From assembly GCA_002083435.1 (NCBI GenBank), contig LWDJ01000034.1:1-52825 (forward strand): 52,825 nucleotides of DNA, read 5' to 3'. Made by a program: the position numbers and the translations under genes. The notes beneath the pieces are model-generated. The model saw only the letters and a program-made list of their open reading frames with translations. It did not search any database and was not told the DNA's origin. Position 1 is the first letter of the stretch, and each line of letters opens with the position of its first letter. This DNA is from Proteobacteria bacterium SG_bin6. GTDB lineage: Bacteria; Pseudomonadota; Alphaproteobacteria; Sphingomonadales; Sphingomonadaceae. Positions 40,962 to 50,199 of the stretch are shown one piece after another.

Positions 40962-41830
40962 TCGAAGCTCCGCGCGATCAGGGCGACGCTCTGCTTCCAG
41001 GCGGTGCTTTCGGGCGCGATCAGTTCGACGTGGCCGGTCTGCGGCACCCGCACCAGCGCGACCGGATCGCCCGCCGCGCGCGCCGCTTCGAAATAGCTCA
41101 GGTTCAGCCGCATCGGGATGATCCGGTCATTCTCGCCCGCGACGATCCACTGTTCGGCGCCGAGCGGGAGCAGGCGGGGGACCGAGGTGTCGGCGAAGGC
41201 ATCGGGTCGCTCGCCGACCAGCTTGCCGACGACTTCGGTGCCGCAGCCATTGTCGGGGCTCGCCGCGACGGCTTCCAGATCGGGCAGGCCACCCAGGCTC
41301 ACCACCGCCGCGATCGGCAGCGGGTTCGCGCTCCGTAGCGGGCTGTCGGCGGGCAGCTTGCCGCGCCCCGCGAGCCACAGCGCGAGATGCCCGCCCGCCG
41401 AGTGGCCGACCGCGATGATGCGCCGCGTATCCAGCTTGAACCGCGCCGCGTTCGCCGCCAGCGCGTCCGCCGCCGCCGCCACATCGGTGAAGGTGCCGGG
41501 ATAGCCGCCGCCCGCGCGATCGACTCCGCGATAATCGACGTTCCAAACCGCATAGCCGTCCTTGCGCAAATCCTCCGCGAGCCAGTTCATCAGGCTGCGA
41601 TCGGCGATGCTCGTCTGCCAGCAGCCGCCATGGACCATCAGCACGGTCTTGTGCGGCCCCGGCCCGGCGGGAAGCCAGACATCGACCTTCTGCTCGGGCG
41701 CCGGGCCATAGGCGATCGTCGCCTGGGGCGCCGGGCGCGGACGGCTCGTCAGGTCGGGCCAAGTCAGCGGTTTCCAATCGGCCATGCCACCCAGAAGCAG
41801 CATGGCGGCGGCGAGGGCAAGGCGGCGCAT
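40958..41830 (-). CDS. Alpha/beta hydrolase, possible N-formylkynurenine formamidase
   Basis: A 290-aa esterase/lipase-fold hydrolase of the HGG (hormone-sensitive lipase / AFMID-like) class. The oxyanion HGG is at residues 67-69 (MVHGGCWQ), the nucleophile Ser144 is in GHSAGGHL, and Asp and His are in GENDRIIP and TGHVELIAP. The N-terminus (MRRLALAAAMLLLGG) could be a signal peptide or membrane segment. Its 4-bp overlap with kynU suggests that it hydrolyses N-formylkynurenine, as the AFMID-type enzyme does in animals. That is inferred from context, not from a diagnostic motif. Confidence 0.85.
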   Translation of the reverse strand: MRRLALAAAMLLLGGMADWKPLTWPDLTSRPRPAPQATIAYGPAPEQKVDVWLPAGPGPHKTVLMVHGGCWQTSIADRSLMNWLAEDLRKDGYAVWNVDYRGVDRAGGGYPGTFTDVAAAADALAANAARFKLDTRRIIAVGHSAGGHLALWLAGRGKLPADSPLRSANPLPIAAVVSLGGLPDLEAVAASPDNGCGTEVVGKLVGERPDAFADTSVPRLLPLGAEQWIVAGENDRIIPMRLNLSYFEAARAAGDPVALVRVPQTGHVELIAPESTAWKQSVALIARSFE

Positions 41831-42310
41831 GTCCGCGCCCTAGCCGAGCACCCCGCCGCCTGCCAAGCTCAAGCCGCCGGCGACGAGCGGCTGCATCAGC
41901 GCGAGCAAAGCGTTCAGGCTGTCGCGCCCGATCGCATCGCCATTGGCTAGCGAGCGACAATTGCAACGCATCGGCGCCGCCGCCGGTCGCGCGTGGCCCG
42001 CGCTGCCTGCGACTTGGCCTTGCCACGCGTCATCTTGGTGACCACGCATCGATCCGGCGCCAGCGCATCGCACGGCTGGGCGTGGCGTTCCCGCGCGGCG
42101 CGAGCGGCGAGACCGCAGCAGCCGCCACCATAATAGGCTCAGCTTGTAGACTGCCGCGCTCAGAGACCGATGATGTTCGGCCCAGGCGAGGCTTTCATAG
42201 TCGTTGTTCAAGGCCGTTCTCCACATGGTCGGCGGCCTTGTGCCATCGCCAGACGGGATGGCGCCAACAAAAGGCTGGACCTTCAACACAAGCCATACTT
42301 ATGAATAGCG
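41831..42310. other. 480-bp gene-poor region between kyn genes and LysR
   Basis: No gene is convincing here. The best candidate is a minus-strand frame from 42226 to 41840 whose N-terminus (MWRTALNNDYESLAWAEHH) looks protein-like but becomes Arg/Pro/Gly-rich and low in conserved features after about 50 residues. Composition is mixed. It holds the promoters of the divergent alpha/beta hydrolase and LysR genes. Confidence 0.45.
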
Positions 42311-43219
42311 ATGCGCTCCCTGCCGCCGCTTGCCGCCATTCGGGCCTTTGAAGCCGCCGCCCGGCTGCGCCACTTTTCGCGCGCGGGCGAGGAGCTGGGC
42401 ATCAGCCAGGCGGGGATCAGCTACCAGATCAAGCTGCTGGAGGAGCGGCTGGGGGCGCCGCTGTTCGCCCGCAACGGTCGCTCGGTGGCGCTGACGCCGC
42501 TCGGCGAGCAGATCGCGCCGCGGATCAGCGCCGCGTTCGATGCGCTCGATACGGCTTTCGCCGCCGTGCGCGACGATGCCACGCGGTTGCTGATCACCAC
42601 CAGCATCAGCTTCGCGAGCAACTGGCTGGCGCCGCGCCTGTCGCGTTTTCAGCAACGCCAGCCCGAGCTGACCGTGCGGTTGCTGACGAGCGACGCGGTG
42701 CTCGATCTCGCGCGGGGCGAGGCCGATGTCGCCATCCGCACCGCGCGCCAACGCCCGCCGGGGCTGGAGGCCTGGCCGCTGATGCGTGCCGGGTTGATGC
42801 CGCTCGCCAGCCCCGCGCTGTTGGCGCGTTATCCCCGCGTCACGACGCCCGACGATGTCATGGCGCTGCCCCGGCTGTCACCCGATGATTGCTGGTGGAA
42901 TTTTTGGGCGGAGGCCGCGGGCGGCGGACCACCACCGCCGCAAGCCGGGCGGATGAGCTTCGAGGCGCAATTGCTCGAAGGATCGGCGGCGCTGGCGGGG
43001 GAAGGGGTGGCGATCCTGAACGTGGGGCTGTGGGGGCCGCAGATCGCGGCCGGCCAACTGGTCGCGCCGTTCGCCAAGGTCGCCTATGCGCCCGATTCCT
43101 ATTGGCTGTGCTGCCCGCCCGAGCGCGCGCGCAGCCGCAAGGTCCGTGCCTTGCGTGCGTGGTTGGCGGCGGAAATCGCGCTGCTCGACGATCCGTTCGG
43201 GCTGTTCGCCCCAGGATAG
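42311..43219 (+). CDS. LysR family transcriptional regulator (GcvA/AmpR-like)
   Basis: A 302-aa LysR-type regulator. The N-terminal winged helix is typical: LAAIRAFEAAARLRHFSRAG, ELGISQAGISYQIK and a recognition helix ending in RNGRSVALTPLG. The periplasmic-binding-like effector domain follows (LLITTSISFASNWLAPRL). The GISYQIK and RLGAPLF pattern places it near GcvA/AmpR. Its neighbours are parC and, divergently, the hydrolase-kynU operon, a plausible target. The target and ligand are unknown. Confidence 0.92.
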   Translation: MRSLPPLAAIRAFEAAARLRHFSRAGEELGISQAGISYQIKLLEERLGAPLFARNGRSVALTPLGEQIAPRISAAFDALDTAFAAVRDDATRLLITTSISFASNWLAPRLSRFQQRQPELTVRLLTSDAVLDLARGEADVAIRTARQRPPGLEAWPLMRAGLMPLASPALLARYPRVTTPDDVMALPRLSPDDCWWNFWAEAAGGGPPPPQAGRMSFEAQLLEGSAALAGEGVAILNVGLWGPQIAAGQLVAPFAKVAYAPDSYWLCCPPERARSRKVRALRAWLAAEIALLDDPFGLFAPG

Positions 43220-43253
43220 CGCGGCGCGTGCCGCCCTGCTACGGCGACACGCA

Positions 43254-45494
43254 ATGACCACCGATACGCTGCCGACCCCGATCCAGGATACGCCCTTCGA
43301 TACCGCGCTGTCCGAACGCTATCTCGTCTATGCGCTCTCGACGATCACCGCGCGCTCGCTGCCCGATGTGCGCGATGGGTTGAAGCCGGTGCATCGCCGC
43401 CTGCTCTGGGCGATGCGCGCGCTGCGGCTCGATCCGGCGCAAGGCTATAAGAAGTGCGCGCGCGTCGTCGGCGACGTGATCGGCAAATACCACCCGCATG
43501 GCGATGCGAGCGTCTATGACGCCATGGTGCGCTTGGCGCAGGATTTCGCGCTGCGCTATCCGCTGGTCGATGGGCAGGGCAATTTCGGCAATATCGACGG
43601 CGATGGCGCCGCCGCCTATCGCTATACCGAATGCCGGCTGACCCAGGTCGCGATCGACCTGATGGCGGGGCTCGACGACGACGCTACCGATTTCCGCCCC
43701 ACCTATAATGGCGAGGAACAGGAGCCCGAACTGTTCCCGGGCATGTTCCCCAATCTGCTGGCGAACGGCGCGAGCGGGATCGCGGTCGGCATGGCGACCA
43801 GCATCCCGCCGCACAACGCCGCCGAACTGCTCAACGCCGCGATCGCGCTGGTCGATGATCCCGAGGCGGACGTGCTCGCTTTCGTCCAAGGCCCCGATTT
43901 CCCCACCGGCGGGCGCGTGGTCGATAGCGCCGCGGCCATCGCCGAGACCTACGCCACCGGGCGCGGCGCGTTCCGGGTGCGCGCCAAGTGGCACATCGAG
44001 GATCACGGCCGCGGCACCTGGGCGGCGATCGTCACTGAAATCCCTTACGGGGTGCAGAAGGGCAAGCTGATCGAGGCGCTGGCGACCATCGTCAACGACA
44101 AGAAGCTGCCGATCCTGGCGGACGTGAACGACGAATCCGACGCCGAAATCCGCATCGTGCTCGAACCGCGCGCCCGCACGGTCGATGCCGACACGCTGAT
44201 GGAGAGCCTGTTCCGCCTCTCCGATCTGGAAGTCAAAATCCCGCTTAACCTCAACGTGCTCGATGCGCAGCGCACGCCGCGGGTGATGAGCCTGAAGGCC
44301 GCGCTCCAGGCCTGGGTGGCGCACCAGTTCGTCGTGCTCGAACGCCGCACCCGCCACCGGCTTGGCAAGATCGCCGACCGGGTCGAGCTGCTCGACGGCT
44401 ATCTGGTCGCTTATCTGAACCTCGACCGGGTGATCGAGATCATCCGCACCGAGGATGAGCCCAAGCCGGTGATGATCGCCGAGTTCTCCCTCACCGATCG
44501 CCAGGCCGAGGCGATCCTGAACATGCGGCTGCGATCGTTGCGCAAGCTGGAGGAGATGGAGCTGCGCGGCGAGCGCGACACGCTGGTCGCCGAGCGCCAG
44601 GGGCTGGAGGATCTGCTGGCGAGCGAGGCGTTGCAGCGCGCGCGGCTGAAGGCGGACATGGCGGTGATCCGCGATCGCTATGGCCCCGAAACCGCGCTCG
44701 GCAAGCGCCGGACCGAGATCAGCGAGGCCGGGCCGGTCCGCGAAATCCCGCTGGAGGCGATGATCGAGCGTGAGCCGATCACCGTCATCCTCTCGCAGCG
44801 CGGCTGGGTGCGCGCGATGAAGGGGCATATCGATCTCGCCTCGGCCGAAGCCTTGAAGTTCAAGGAGGGCGACGGCCCCGGCTTCGCCTTCCACGCGCAG
44901 ACCACCGACAAGCTGCTGCTCGCCGCGGAGACCGGGCGCTTCTACACCCTCGCCGCCGACAAGCTGCCCGGCGGGCGCGGCTTTGGCGAGCCGGTGCGGC
45001 TGATGATCGACCTGGAGAGCGACACCGGCATCGTCGCGCTGTTGCCGGTGAGCCGGGCCGAGCGGCTGCTGCTGGCGGCGAGCGACGGGCGCGGCTTCAT
45101 CGCCCTCGCGCGCGAACTGGTCGCGGAGACGCGCAAGGGCAAGACGGTGGTCACCCCGCGCCCCGGCGCCAAGCTGCGCCGCGTCCACCCGATCGGCCCG
45201 GCGCATGATTATGTCGGCGTGATCGGCGACAACCGCAAACTGCTCGTCTTCCCGCTCGCCGAGCTGCCGGAGATGACACGCGGGCAGGGGGTGCAGTTGC
45301 AACGCTACCGCGACGGCGGACTCTCCGATGTGACGAGCTTCACCTACGCCGCCGGGCTCAGCTGGGCGATGGGGGGCGAAACCGGGCGGACCCGGACCGA
45401 GGCGGACATGAACGCCTGGCGGGCGGCGCGCGGCGCGGCGGGGCGGATGCCGCCGACAGGCTTCCCGCGCGACAACAGCTTCGCGGCGCGCTGA
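43254..45494 (+). CDS. parC: DNA topoisomerase IV subunit A
   Basis: A 746-aa ParC, breaking and rejoining DNA during decatenation. The catalytic tyrosine is Tyr124 in AYRYTECRLT; the winged-helix QRDR reads GKYHPHGDASVYDAMVR. The C-terminal part has degenerate beta-propeller blades (GRFYTLAADKLPGGRGFGEP, SDGRGFIAL). The ATG at 43254 is set by the family start; 34 bp separate it from the LysR stop. Alphaproteobacterial ParC is distinguished from GyrA by the shorter C-terminal domain and the absence of a GyrA-box; the assignment is likely but GyrA is the alternative. Confidence 0.9.
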   Translation: MTTDTLPTPIQDTPFDTALSERYLVYALSTITARSLPDVRDGLKPVHRRLLWAMRALRLDPAQGYKKCARVVGDVIGKYHPHGDASVYDAMVRLAQDFALRYPLVDGQGNFGNIDGDGAAAYRYTECRLTQVAIDLMAGLDDDATDFRPTYNGEEQEPELFPGMFPNLLANGASGIAVGMATSIPPHNAAELLNAAIALVDDPEADVLAFVQGPDFPTGGRVVDSAAAIAETYATGRGAFRVRAKWHIEDHGRGTWAAIVTEIPYGVQKGKLIEALATIVNDKKLPILADVNDESDAEIRIVLEPRARTVDADTLMESLFRLSDLEVKIPLNLNVLDAQRTPRVMSLKAALQAWVAHQFVVLERRTRHRLGKIADRVELLDGYLVAYLNLDRVIEIIRTEDEPKPVMIAEFSLTDRQAEAILNMRLRSLRKLEEMELRGERDTLVAERQGLEDLLASEALQRARLKADMAVIRDRYGPETALGKRRTEISEAGPVREIPLEAMIEREPITVILSQRGWVRAMKGHIDLASAEALKFKEGDGPGFAFHAQTTDKLLLAAETGRFYTLAADKLPGGRGFGEPVRLMIDLESDTGIVALLPVSRAERLLLAASDGRGFIALARELVAETRKGKTVVTPRPGAKLRRVHPIGPAHDYVGVIGDNRKLLVFPLAELPEMTRGQGVQLQRYRDGGLSDVTSFTYAAGLSWAMGGETGRTRTEADMNAWRAARGAAGRMPPTGFPRDNSFAAR

Positions 45495-45557
45495 CCCCCG
45501 CATTTTCCCCAAGGGCGCGGTTCACAGCGTCTTAATCCTTTGAGATTAGCCGCTGAA

Positions 45558-47285
45558 ATGATGGCTCCACGTGTGCCCCGGTCGCTTACCGCACTCGATC
45601 CGCCCCCAATCGCGGCGGCGGAGCCGTTTGCCACGTCCGAACTCGACATGATGACCCGCCGCGCGGTCGAGCTGCTGCCGATCCCGGCGGTGGTGCTGCG
45701 GCTGGCCAACGGCCGGTTCCGCATCGAGGCGAGCAACGACGCCTATCTCTCCGCCCGGATCAGCGGCGAGGACGAGCGCCCGCCTTTGGTCTCGCTGCTG
45801 GCCGGGCGCATCCAGGCCTTCCTGGCGGGTGGCGACGCGCGCGATCACTTCCCCTGGCAATTCGGCGAGTCGGTCGAGGCGCGCTATTACGAGGTGCATC
45901 TCGCCCGCGCGGTCGAGCGCGAGGGGTGCCCGCGCTGCCTGGTGACGCTGCTCGATCACACCGCGCAGCGCCGCACCGAGGCCAATCTGCGCCGCGAGAT
46001 GCTGACCGACAGCCTCTCCGGCCTGCCCAATCGCGCGGGCTTCACCGACCTGCTCGAACAGACGCTGGGCGCCGATCCCGAGGCCCGGGCCAATTACGCG
46101 GTGGTGGTGGTGAACCTCGATCGCTTCAGCCGGGTGAATGCCTGTCTCGGCTCGCTCGCCGGGGACGAGTTGCTGATCACCGTTGCCCGCCGCATCCGGG
46201 GCGCGCTGCGCAGCGGCGATACGCTCGCGCGCCTGGGCGGCGACGAGTTCGGTATCCTGCTCTCGCTCGAAACGGGGCGCGACGACGCCGCGCATGTCGC
46301 CAAGCGCATCCAGGCGGCGCTCACCACGCCGTTCCGCCTGGCCGATTTCGAGATCCGGGTGTCGTGCTCGATCGGCATCGCCTTTGGCGCCGATCCGATC
46401 GACGATGCCGAGGATCTGATCCGCCACGCCCAGTTCGCGGTGAAGCGTTCCAAGACGAGCGGGGTCGCCGAGGCCTATCATCGCGGCGCCTTCACCGCGG
46501 CGCGCGCGCAATTCGGGCTGGAGACGGCGCTGCGCCGCGCGATCGACGCGCAGAAACTGCGGCTCACCTTCCAGCCGATCATCGATCTTTCGACCGGCAA
46601 GATCACCAGCTTCGAAGCGCTCAGCCGCTGGCGGACCGATGACGGCCAGGATCACTCGCCCGTCGATTTCATCCCCGTCGCCGAGGAATCGGGGCTGATC
46701 GTGCCGCTCGGGCGCTGGGCGCTGGCGGAGGCCGCGCGCACGCTCGCTGAATGGGATCGGCGCGCGGGCGGCGATTGCGGGGTACGGGTCGCGGTGAACA
46801 TCTCGGCGATCCAGCTCCAGCGCGACAATGTGCCGCTGGCGGTGGAGCAGGCGCTCACCGGCGCCGGGCTCGACGGCAATCGGCTGACCCTGGAGCTGAC
46901 CGAAAGCGCGCTGATCGGCGACCCCGACCGCGTCGCGCAGACGATGCAAGCGCTGAAGCGGCTCGGCGCGACGCTGGCGATGGACGATTTCGGCACCGGC
47001 TATTCGAACCTTGCCTATTTGCAGAAGCTGCCGATCGACTTGCTCAAGATGGATCGCAGTTTCGTGACCGGGATGCTCGCCGATCGCGACAAGATCGCGA
47101 TCGTGCGCGCGATCCTTGGCCTCGCCCAGGCGCTGGGGATGCACACCACCGCCGAGGGGATCGAGACCAACGAACTCGCCCAGACACTCGCCGCCCTGGG
47201 GTGCAGCCATGGCCAGGGCTATCTCTACGCCCGCCCGCTCGAAGCGGACGAGGCCTATGCGTTGTTGAGCGCCGCCAGCGCCTGA
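45558..47285 (+). CDS. PAS-GGDEF-EAL cyclic-di-GMP signalling protein
   Basis: A 575-aa protein with an N-terminal sensor region, probably PAS (LLPIPAVVLRLANGRFRIEA), then GGDEF (GGDEF at residues 227-231 in LARLGGDEFGIL) and EAL (EAL at 353-355 in SFEALSRW). Both signature motifs are intact, together with ELTESAL, MDDFGTGYSNL and KMDRSFV of active EAL enzymes. Either or both of diguanylate cyclase and phosphodiesterase activities are possible; many such tandem proteins act as phosphodiesterases. The ATG at 45558 is preferred over a TTG 18 bp upstream. Its 3' end overlaps cca by 31 bp. Confidence 0.93.
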   Translation: MMAPRVPRSLTALDPPPIAAAEPFATSELDMMTRRAVELLPIPAVVLRLANGRFRIEASNDAYLSARISGEDERPPLVSLLAGRIQAFLAGGDARDHFPWQFGESVEARYYEVHLARAVEREGCPRCLVTLLDHTAQRRTEANLRREMLTDSLSGLPNRAGFTDLLEQTLGADPEARANYAVVVVNLDRFSRVNACLGSLAGDELLITVARRIRGALRSGDTLARLGGDEFGILLSLETGRDDAAHVAKRIQAALTTPFRLADFEIRVSCSIGIAFGADPIDDAEDLIRHAQFAVKRSKTSGVAEAYHRGAFTAARAQFGLETALRRAIDAQKLRLTFQPIIDLSTGKITSFEALSRWRTDDGQDHSPVDFIPVAEESGLIVPLGRWALAEAARTLAEWDRRAGGDCGVRVAVNISAIQLQRDNVPLAVEQALTGAGLDGNRLTLELTESALIGDPDRVAQTMQALKRLGATLAMDDFGTGYSNLAYLQKLPIDLLKMDRSFVTGMLADRDKIAIVRAILGLAQALGMHTTAEGIETNELAQTLAALGCSHGQGYLYARPLEADEAYALLSAASA

Positions 47286-48463
47286 GCGACGCCTTCGTCG
47301 CGGATGGCGGCGAACCGATCCCCGCCCGGAAAATCCTCCGCCACCCAGCGCGCCTCGATCGCGCGGAGCGTGCGCGCGACATCGGGGCCCTTGCGCAGGC
47401 CGCGCGCGACCAGCTCGCCGCCCGACAGCGGCAGGCGCGGCACCGGCCAATCGGCGATGATCCGCCAGCTCGATAGGGCCTCATCGGGCGCCGCGTGCAG
47501 CGCGAGCCGATCGGCGGCCCCTTCGAGCCCCAGCTGATAAGCGAGCGCCCGGGGCGGGGCGAGCACCGGCTCGACCGCCGCGATCAGCCGCTTGCGCTGC
47601 GCGTTGGAAAGCTTCAGCCGCGCGCCGATGGTGTCCGCGAGCGCCGGATCGTCGGGCAGCAGCGCGGCAAGCCGGCGGATCGCATGGGGGGGGAGGCCCA
47701 CGGCGCTCTCGAACGCGGCGACTCTCGCCAGTCGATCCGCGCTGGTGATCTCGGGCAGCACCGGGCGGAAAATCCCGTGCGCGATCATCAGCGCGACCGT
47801 CTCCGGCGCGGCGGTGGCGACCAGCAGCTTGAGCAATTCGTCCGCCACGCGCTCGCGGCTCAAGGCCATCAGATCGTTGGCGCGCGCGGTGCAGGCGGCG
47901 AGCCCGCCGGGGTCGATCGCCGCGCCGAACCGCGCCGAGAAGCGGAAGAAGCGCAGGATGCGCAAGTGATCCTCGGCGATGCGCTGCAGCGGGTCGCCGA
48001 TGAAGCGCACCCGCCGCGCCGCCAGATCGTCGAGCCCGCCGAAATAATCATGCACCGCGCCGCTCATCGGATCGGCGTAGAGCGCGTTGATCGTGAAATC
48101 GCGCCGCGCCGCGTCCTCGCGCCAATCGTCGGTGAAGGCGACCTCGGCATGGCGGCCATCGGTGCTGACATCGCGGCGCAGTGTCGTCACCTCGACCGGA
48201 CCATCGGGCAGCACGGCAGTGATCGTGCCGTGGGCGAGGCCGGTCGGCACCGCTTTCAGCCCCGCCGCGCGCACCCGCTCGATCACCGCCTGCGGGCTGA
48301 GCCTCGTCGCGATGTCGATGTCGTGGACGGGCAGACCGAGCAACGTATCGCGCACCACGCCGCCGACGAAGCGCGCCCCGTCCGCCCCGGCGTCGAGCGC
48401 GGCGCACAGCGCGGCGAGGCCCACCCGGTCACGCCACGCGGCGGGCGGCAGCACCACGCTCAT
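47255..48463 (-). CDS. cca: CCA-adding tRNA nucleotidyltransferase
   Basis: A 402-aa class II tRNA nucleotidyltransferase/poly(A) polymerase head. Typical are RFVGGVVRDTLLG, the metal-binding HDIDIATRLSP, TDDWREDAARRDFTINALYAD and YFGGLDDLAARRVRFIGDP. The ATG at 48463 overlaps the Nudix stop by 4 bp. Since both tRNAs here already encode CCA, its role may be repair. The convergent overlap with the GGDEF-EAL gene is 31 bp. Confidence 0.95.
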   Translation of the reverse strand: MSVVLPPAAWRDRVGLAALCAALDAGADGARFVGGVVRDTLLGLPVHDIDIATRLSPQAVIERVRAAGLKAVPTGLAHGTITAVLPDGPVEVTTLRRDVSTDGRHAEVAFTDDWREDAARRDFTINALYADPMSGAVHDYFGGLDDLAARRVRFIGDPLQRIAEDHLRILRFFRFSARFGAAIDPGGLAACTARANDLMALSRERVADELLKLLVATAAPETVALMIAHGIFRPVLPEITSADRLARVAAFESAVGLPPHAIRRLAALLPDDPALADTIGARLKLSNAQRKRLIAAVEPVLAPPRALAYQLGLEGAADRLALHAAPDEALSSWRIIADWPVPRLPLSGGELVARGLRKGPDVARTLRAIEARWVAEDFPGGDRFAAIRDEGVAQALAALNNA

Positions 48464-49044
48464 GCCAATCGCCGCGCGAGATTGACGATCATCGCCGCGG
48501 TCGCGCCCCAGATGCGTCGTTCGCCCCAATACATTTCGAAGAAAGTCCGCTCGCGCCCCTGCCACATCAGGCTGGCGACGCGGTGATTGGCCGGATCGAG
48601 CAGAAAGTCGAGCGGCACTTCGAACACATCGGCGACTTCGCCCGCATTGGGGGTGAAATCGAGATCGGGCGGCACGATCGCGACGATTGGGGTGACGGCA
48701 TAGCCGGTGCCGGTGTGGTAGCGATCCGCCGCGCCGATCACCCGGGGCAGGTGGCGGGGGAGGGCGATCTCCTCCTCGGCCTCGCGCAGCGCCGCGGCGA
48801 CAGCGTCGGCATCCTCGGGATCGATCCGCCCGCCGGGAAAGGCGACCTGGCCGGGGTGGCGGCGCATCGTCGCGAGCCGCTGGGTCAGCACCACGCCCGG
48901 TTCGGCGCGATCGGTGATCGGCACCAGCACCGCCGCCTCGGTGAGCGGTGGTCCCTCCGCGATCGGCTCGCGCGCGTCGCTCAGCAGCAGATCGGCGGGG
49001 GGCGCCCCGGCGAGCGCCGAGCGCAGGCGCGCTTCAAGGCTCAT
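48460..49044 (-). CDS. CoA pyrophosphatase (Nudix, NudL-like)
   Basis: A 194-aa Nudix hydrolase with a CoA-pyrophosphatase-type layout. The Nudix box runs GGRIDPEDADAVAAA then LREAEEEIAL, and MRRHPGQVAFPGG is the usual lead-in. It is likely to hydrolyse CoA or its derivatives. It overlaps DUF1285 upstream and cca downstream by 4 bp, so the three are coupled on the minus strand. Confidence 0.92.
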   Translation of the reverse strand: MSLEARLRSALAGAPPADLLLSDAREPIAEGPPLTEAAVLVPITDRAEPGVVLTQRLATMRRHPGQVAFPGGRIDPEDADAVAAALREAEEEIALPRHLPRVIGAADRYHTGTGYAVTPIVAIVPPDLDFTPNAGEVADVFEVPLDFLLDPANHRVASLMWQGRERTFFEMYWGERRIWGATAAMIVNLARRLA

Positions 49045-49595
49045 GCCGGGTCGAGCGCGAAGAAGGCGCCGTCGCTCCACACCCCGCCGCCACGCTCGAT
49101 CGCGCGCTCGGCGAGTTCGTAATAGACCGGGCGCGCCAGCACCGCCTCCAGCCCACCGCGCACATGCAGATAGGGGCGCGGCCCCTCGGGCGTGGCGGCG
49201 AGGCGCAAGGGGTGGTCCGGCCCCGCCGTCACCAGATCGCCGGTGTTGAGCCGGAAGGCGAGCCGTGCGGCGTCGCCTTCCCCTTCCGCCTTCATCTCCA
49301 CCGCGACGAAGGGCGCGTCCTCGACGTCGATCGTCAGCTTCTCGACCGGCGTCACCAGCACGAAGCCGCCATCCGCCTCGCGCCGCAGCAGGCGGGAGAA
49401 CAGCCGCACCATCGCCTCGCGCCCGATCGGGCTGCCCTGATGATACCATTGGCCGTCGCGGGCAATGCGCATGTCGCTATGGCCGCAATGCGCCGGATTC
49501 CAGCGCTCGACCGGGGGCAGGCGCTGCTCCTCGACCAGTCGCGCGACATCGGCGAGCGACAGCGCGGCGAGATCGGGGGGCGGCGGCATCGGCAT
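49041..49595 (-). CDS. DUF1285 family protein
   Basis: A 184-aa DUF1285 protein. Typical are PPVERWNPAHCGHSDMRI, IARDGQWYHQGSPIGR and GGVWSDGAFFALDP at the end, with the middle rich in beta strands. The function is unknown. It is first of the DUF1285-Nudix-cca run and overlaps the Nudix start by 4 bp. Confidence 0.92.
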   Translation of the reverse strand: MPMPPPPDLAALSLADVARLVEEQRLPPVERWNPAHCGHSDMRIARDGQWYHQGSPIGREAMVRLFSRLLRREADGGFVLVTPVEKLTIDVEDAPFVAVEMKAEGEGDAARLAFRLNTGDLVTAGPDHPLRLAATPEGPRPYLHVRGGLEAVLARPVYYELAERAIERGGGVWSDGAFFALDPA

Positions 49596-49634
49596 GGCTC
49601 GCGACTTAAGCAGCCGCGCCGCCAGCGTAAAGCC

Positions 49635-50087
49635 TCACGCCGGGCCAAGCATCCCGGCTTGGTCCGGCACCGGGCCGCGCGCGAGCAGGCGGTGGCGCTC
49701 GACCGGGCCGGGCGCGCGCCACTGGCCGGTGCGCGCGGCGGTGAAGCCGAAGCGGCCATAATATTCGGGGTCGCCGATCAGCATCAGCGGGGCGTCGCCG
49801 GCGGCGGCGAGCAGCGTGTGCATCAGCGCCGCGCCATGGCCTTCGCTCTGCCGCTCGGGCGCCACCGCGACCGGGCCGACCATCACCAGCGGCACCCGCT
49901 CGCCATCGTCAACCGCGAGCGCGATGGGAAAGGCGAGCAGCGCTGCGATCAGCACGCCCGCGTCGATCACCGCGAAGCTCAGCGTTGGCAGCGGCGCGGC
50001 GTCACCCCGAATCGCATAAGCGGTGCGTCGCCGCCGGTCCGCGCCGAACGCACGATCGAGCAGCGCCTCGATCGCGGGGGACGGCAC
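49635..50087 (-). CDS. GNAT family N-acetyltransferase
   Basis: An about 150-aa protein of the N-acetyltransferase fold. The acetyl-CoA loop is visible as VGPVAVAPERQSEGHGAALM, followed by LIGDPEYYGRFGFTAA, as in the YhbS-like subgroup. The substrate is unknown. The start is uncertain: the GTG at 50087 gives a domain-sized protein, while a TTG at 50186 would add 33 atypical residues. It is divergent from the GST gene. Confidence 0.82.
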   Translation of the reverse strand: MPSPAIEALLDRAFGADRRRRTAYAIRGDAAPLPTLSFAVIDAGVLIAALLAFPIALAVDDGERVPLVMVGPVAVAPERQSEGHGAALMHTLLAAAGDAPLMLIGDPEYYGRFGFTAARTGQWRAPGPVERHRLLARGPVPDQAGMLGPA

Positions 50088-50199
50088 GGCGGCGAGCGGC
50101 TGGGGCGCGATGGCGGGTCTCCAAAAATGGCGGGGGAAGTGGACGGCGGCGCGCGCGCGCCATAGCCTTGGCCGCCGGCAACGCAAGCCGGGGCGGGAG

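Noticed and set aside
41840..42226. Minus-strand frame beginning MWRTALNN
   Set aside because: It lacks conserved features and becomes Arg/Pro/Gly-rich; kept only as a note in the gene-poor region.
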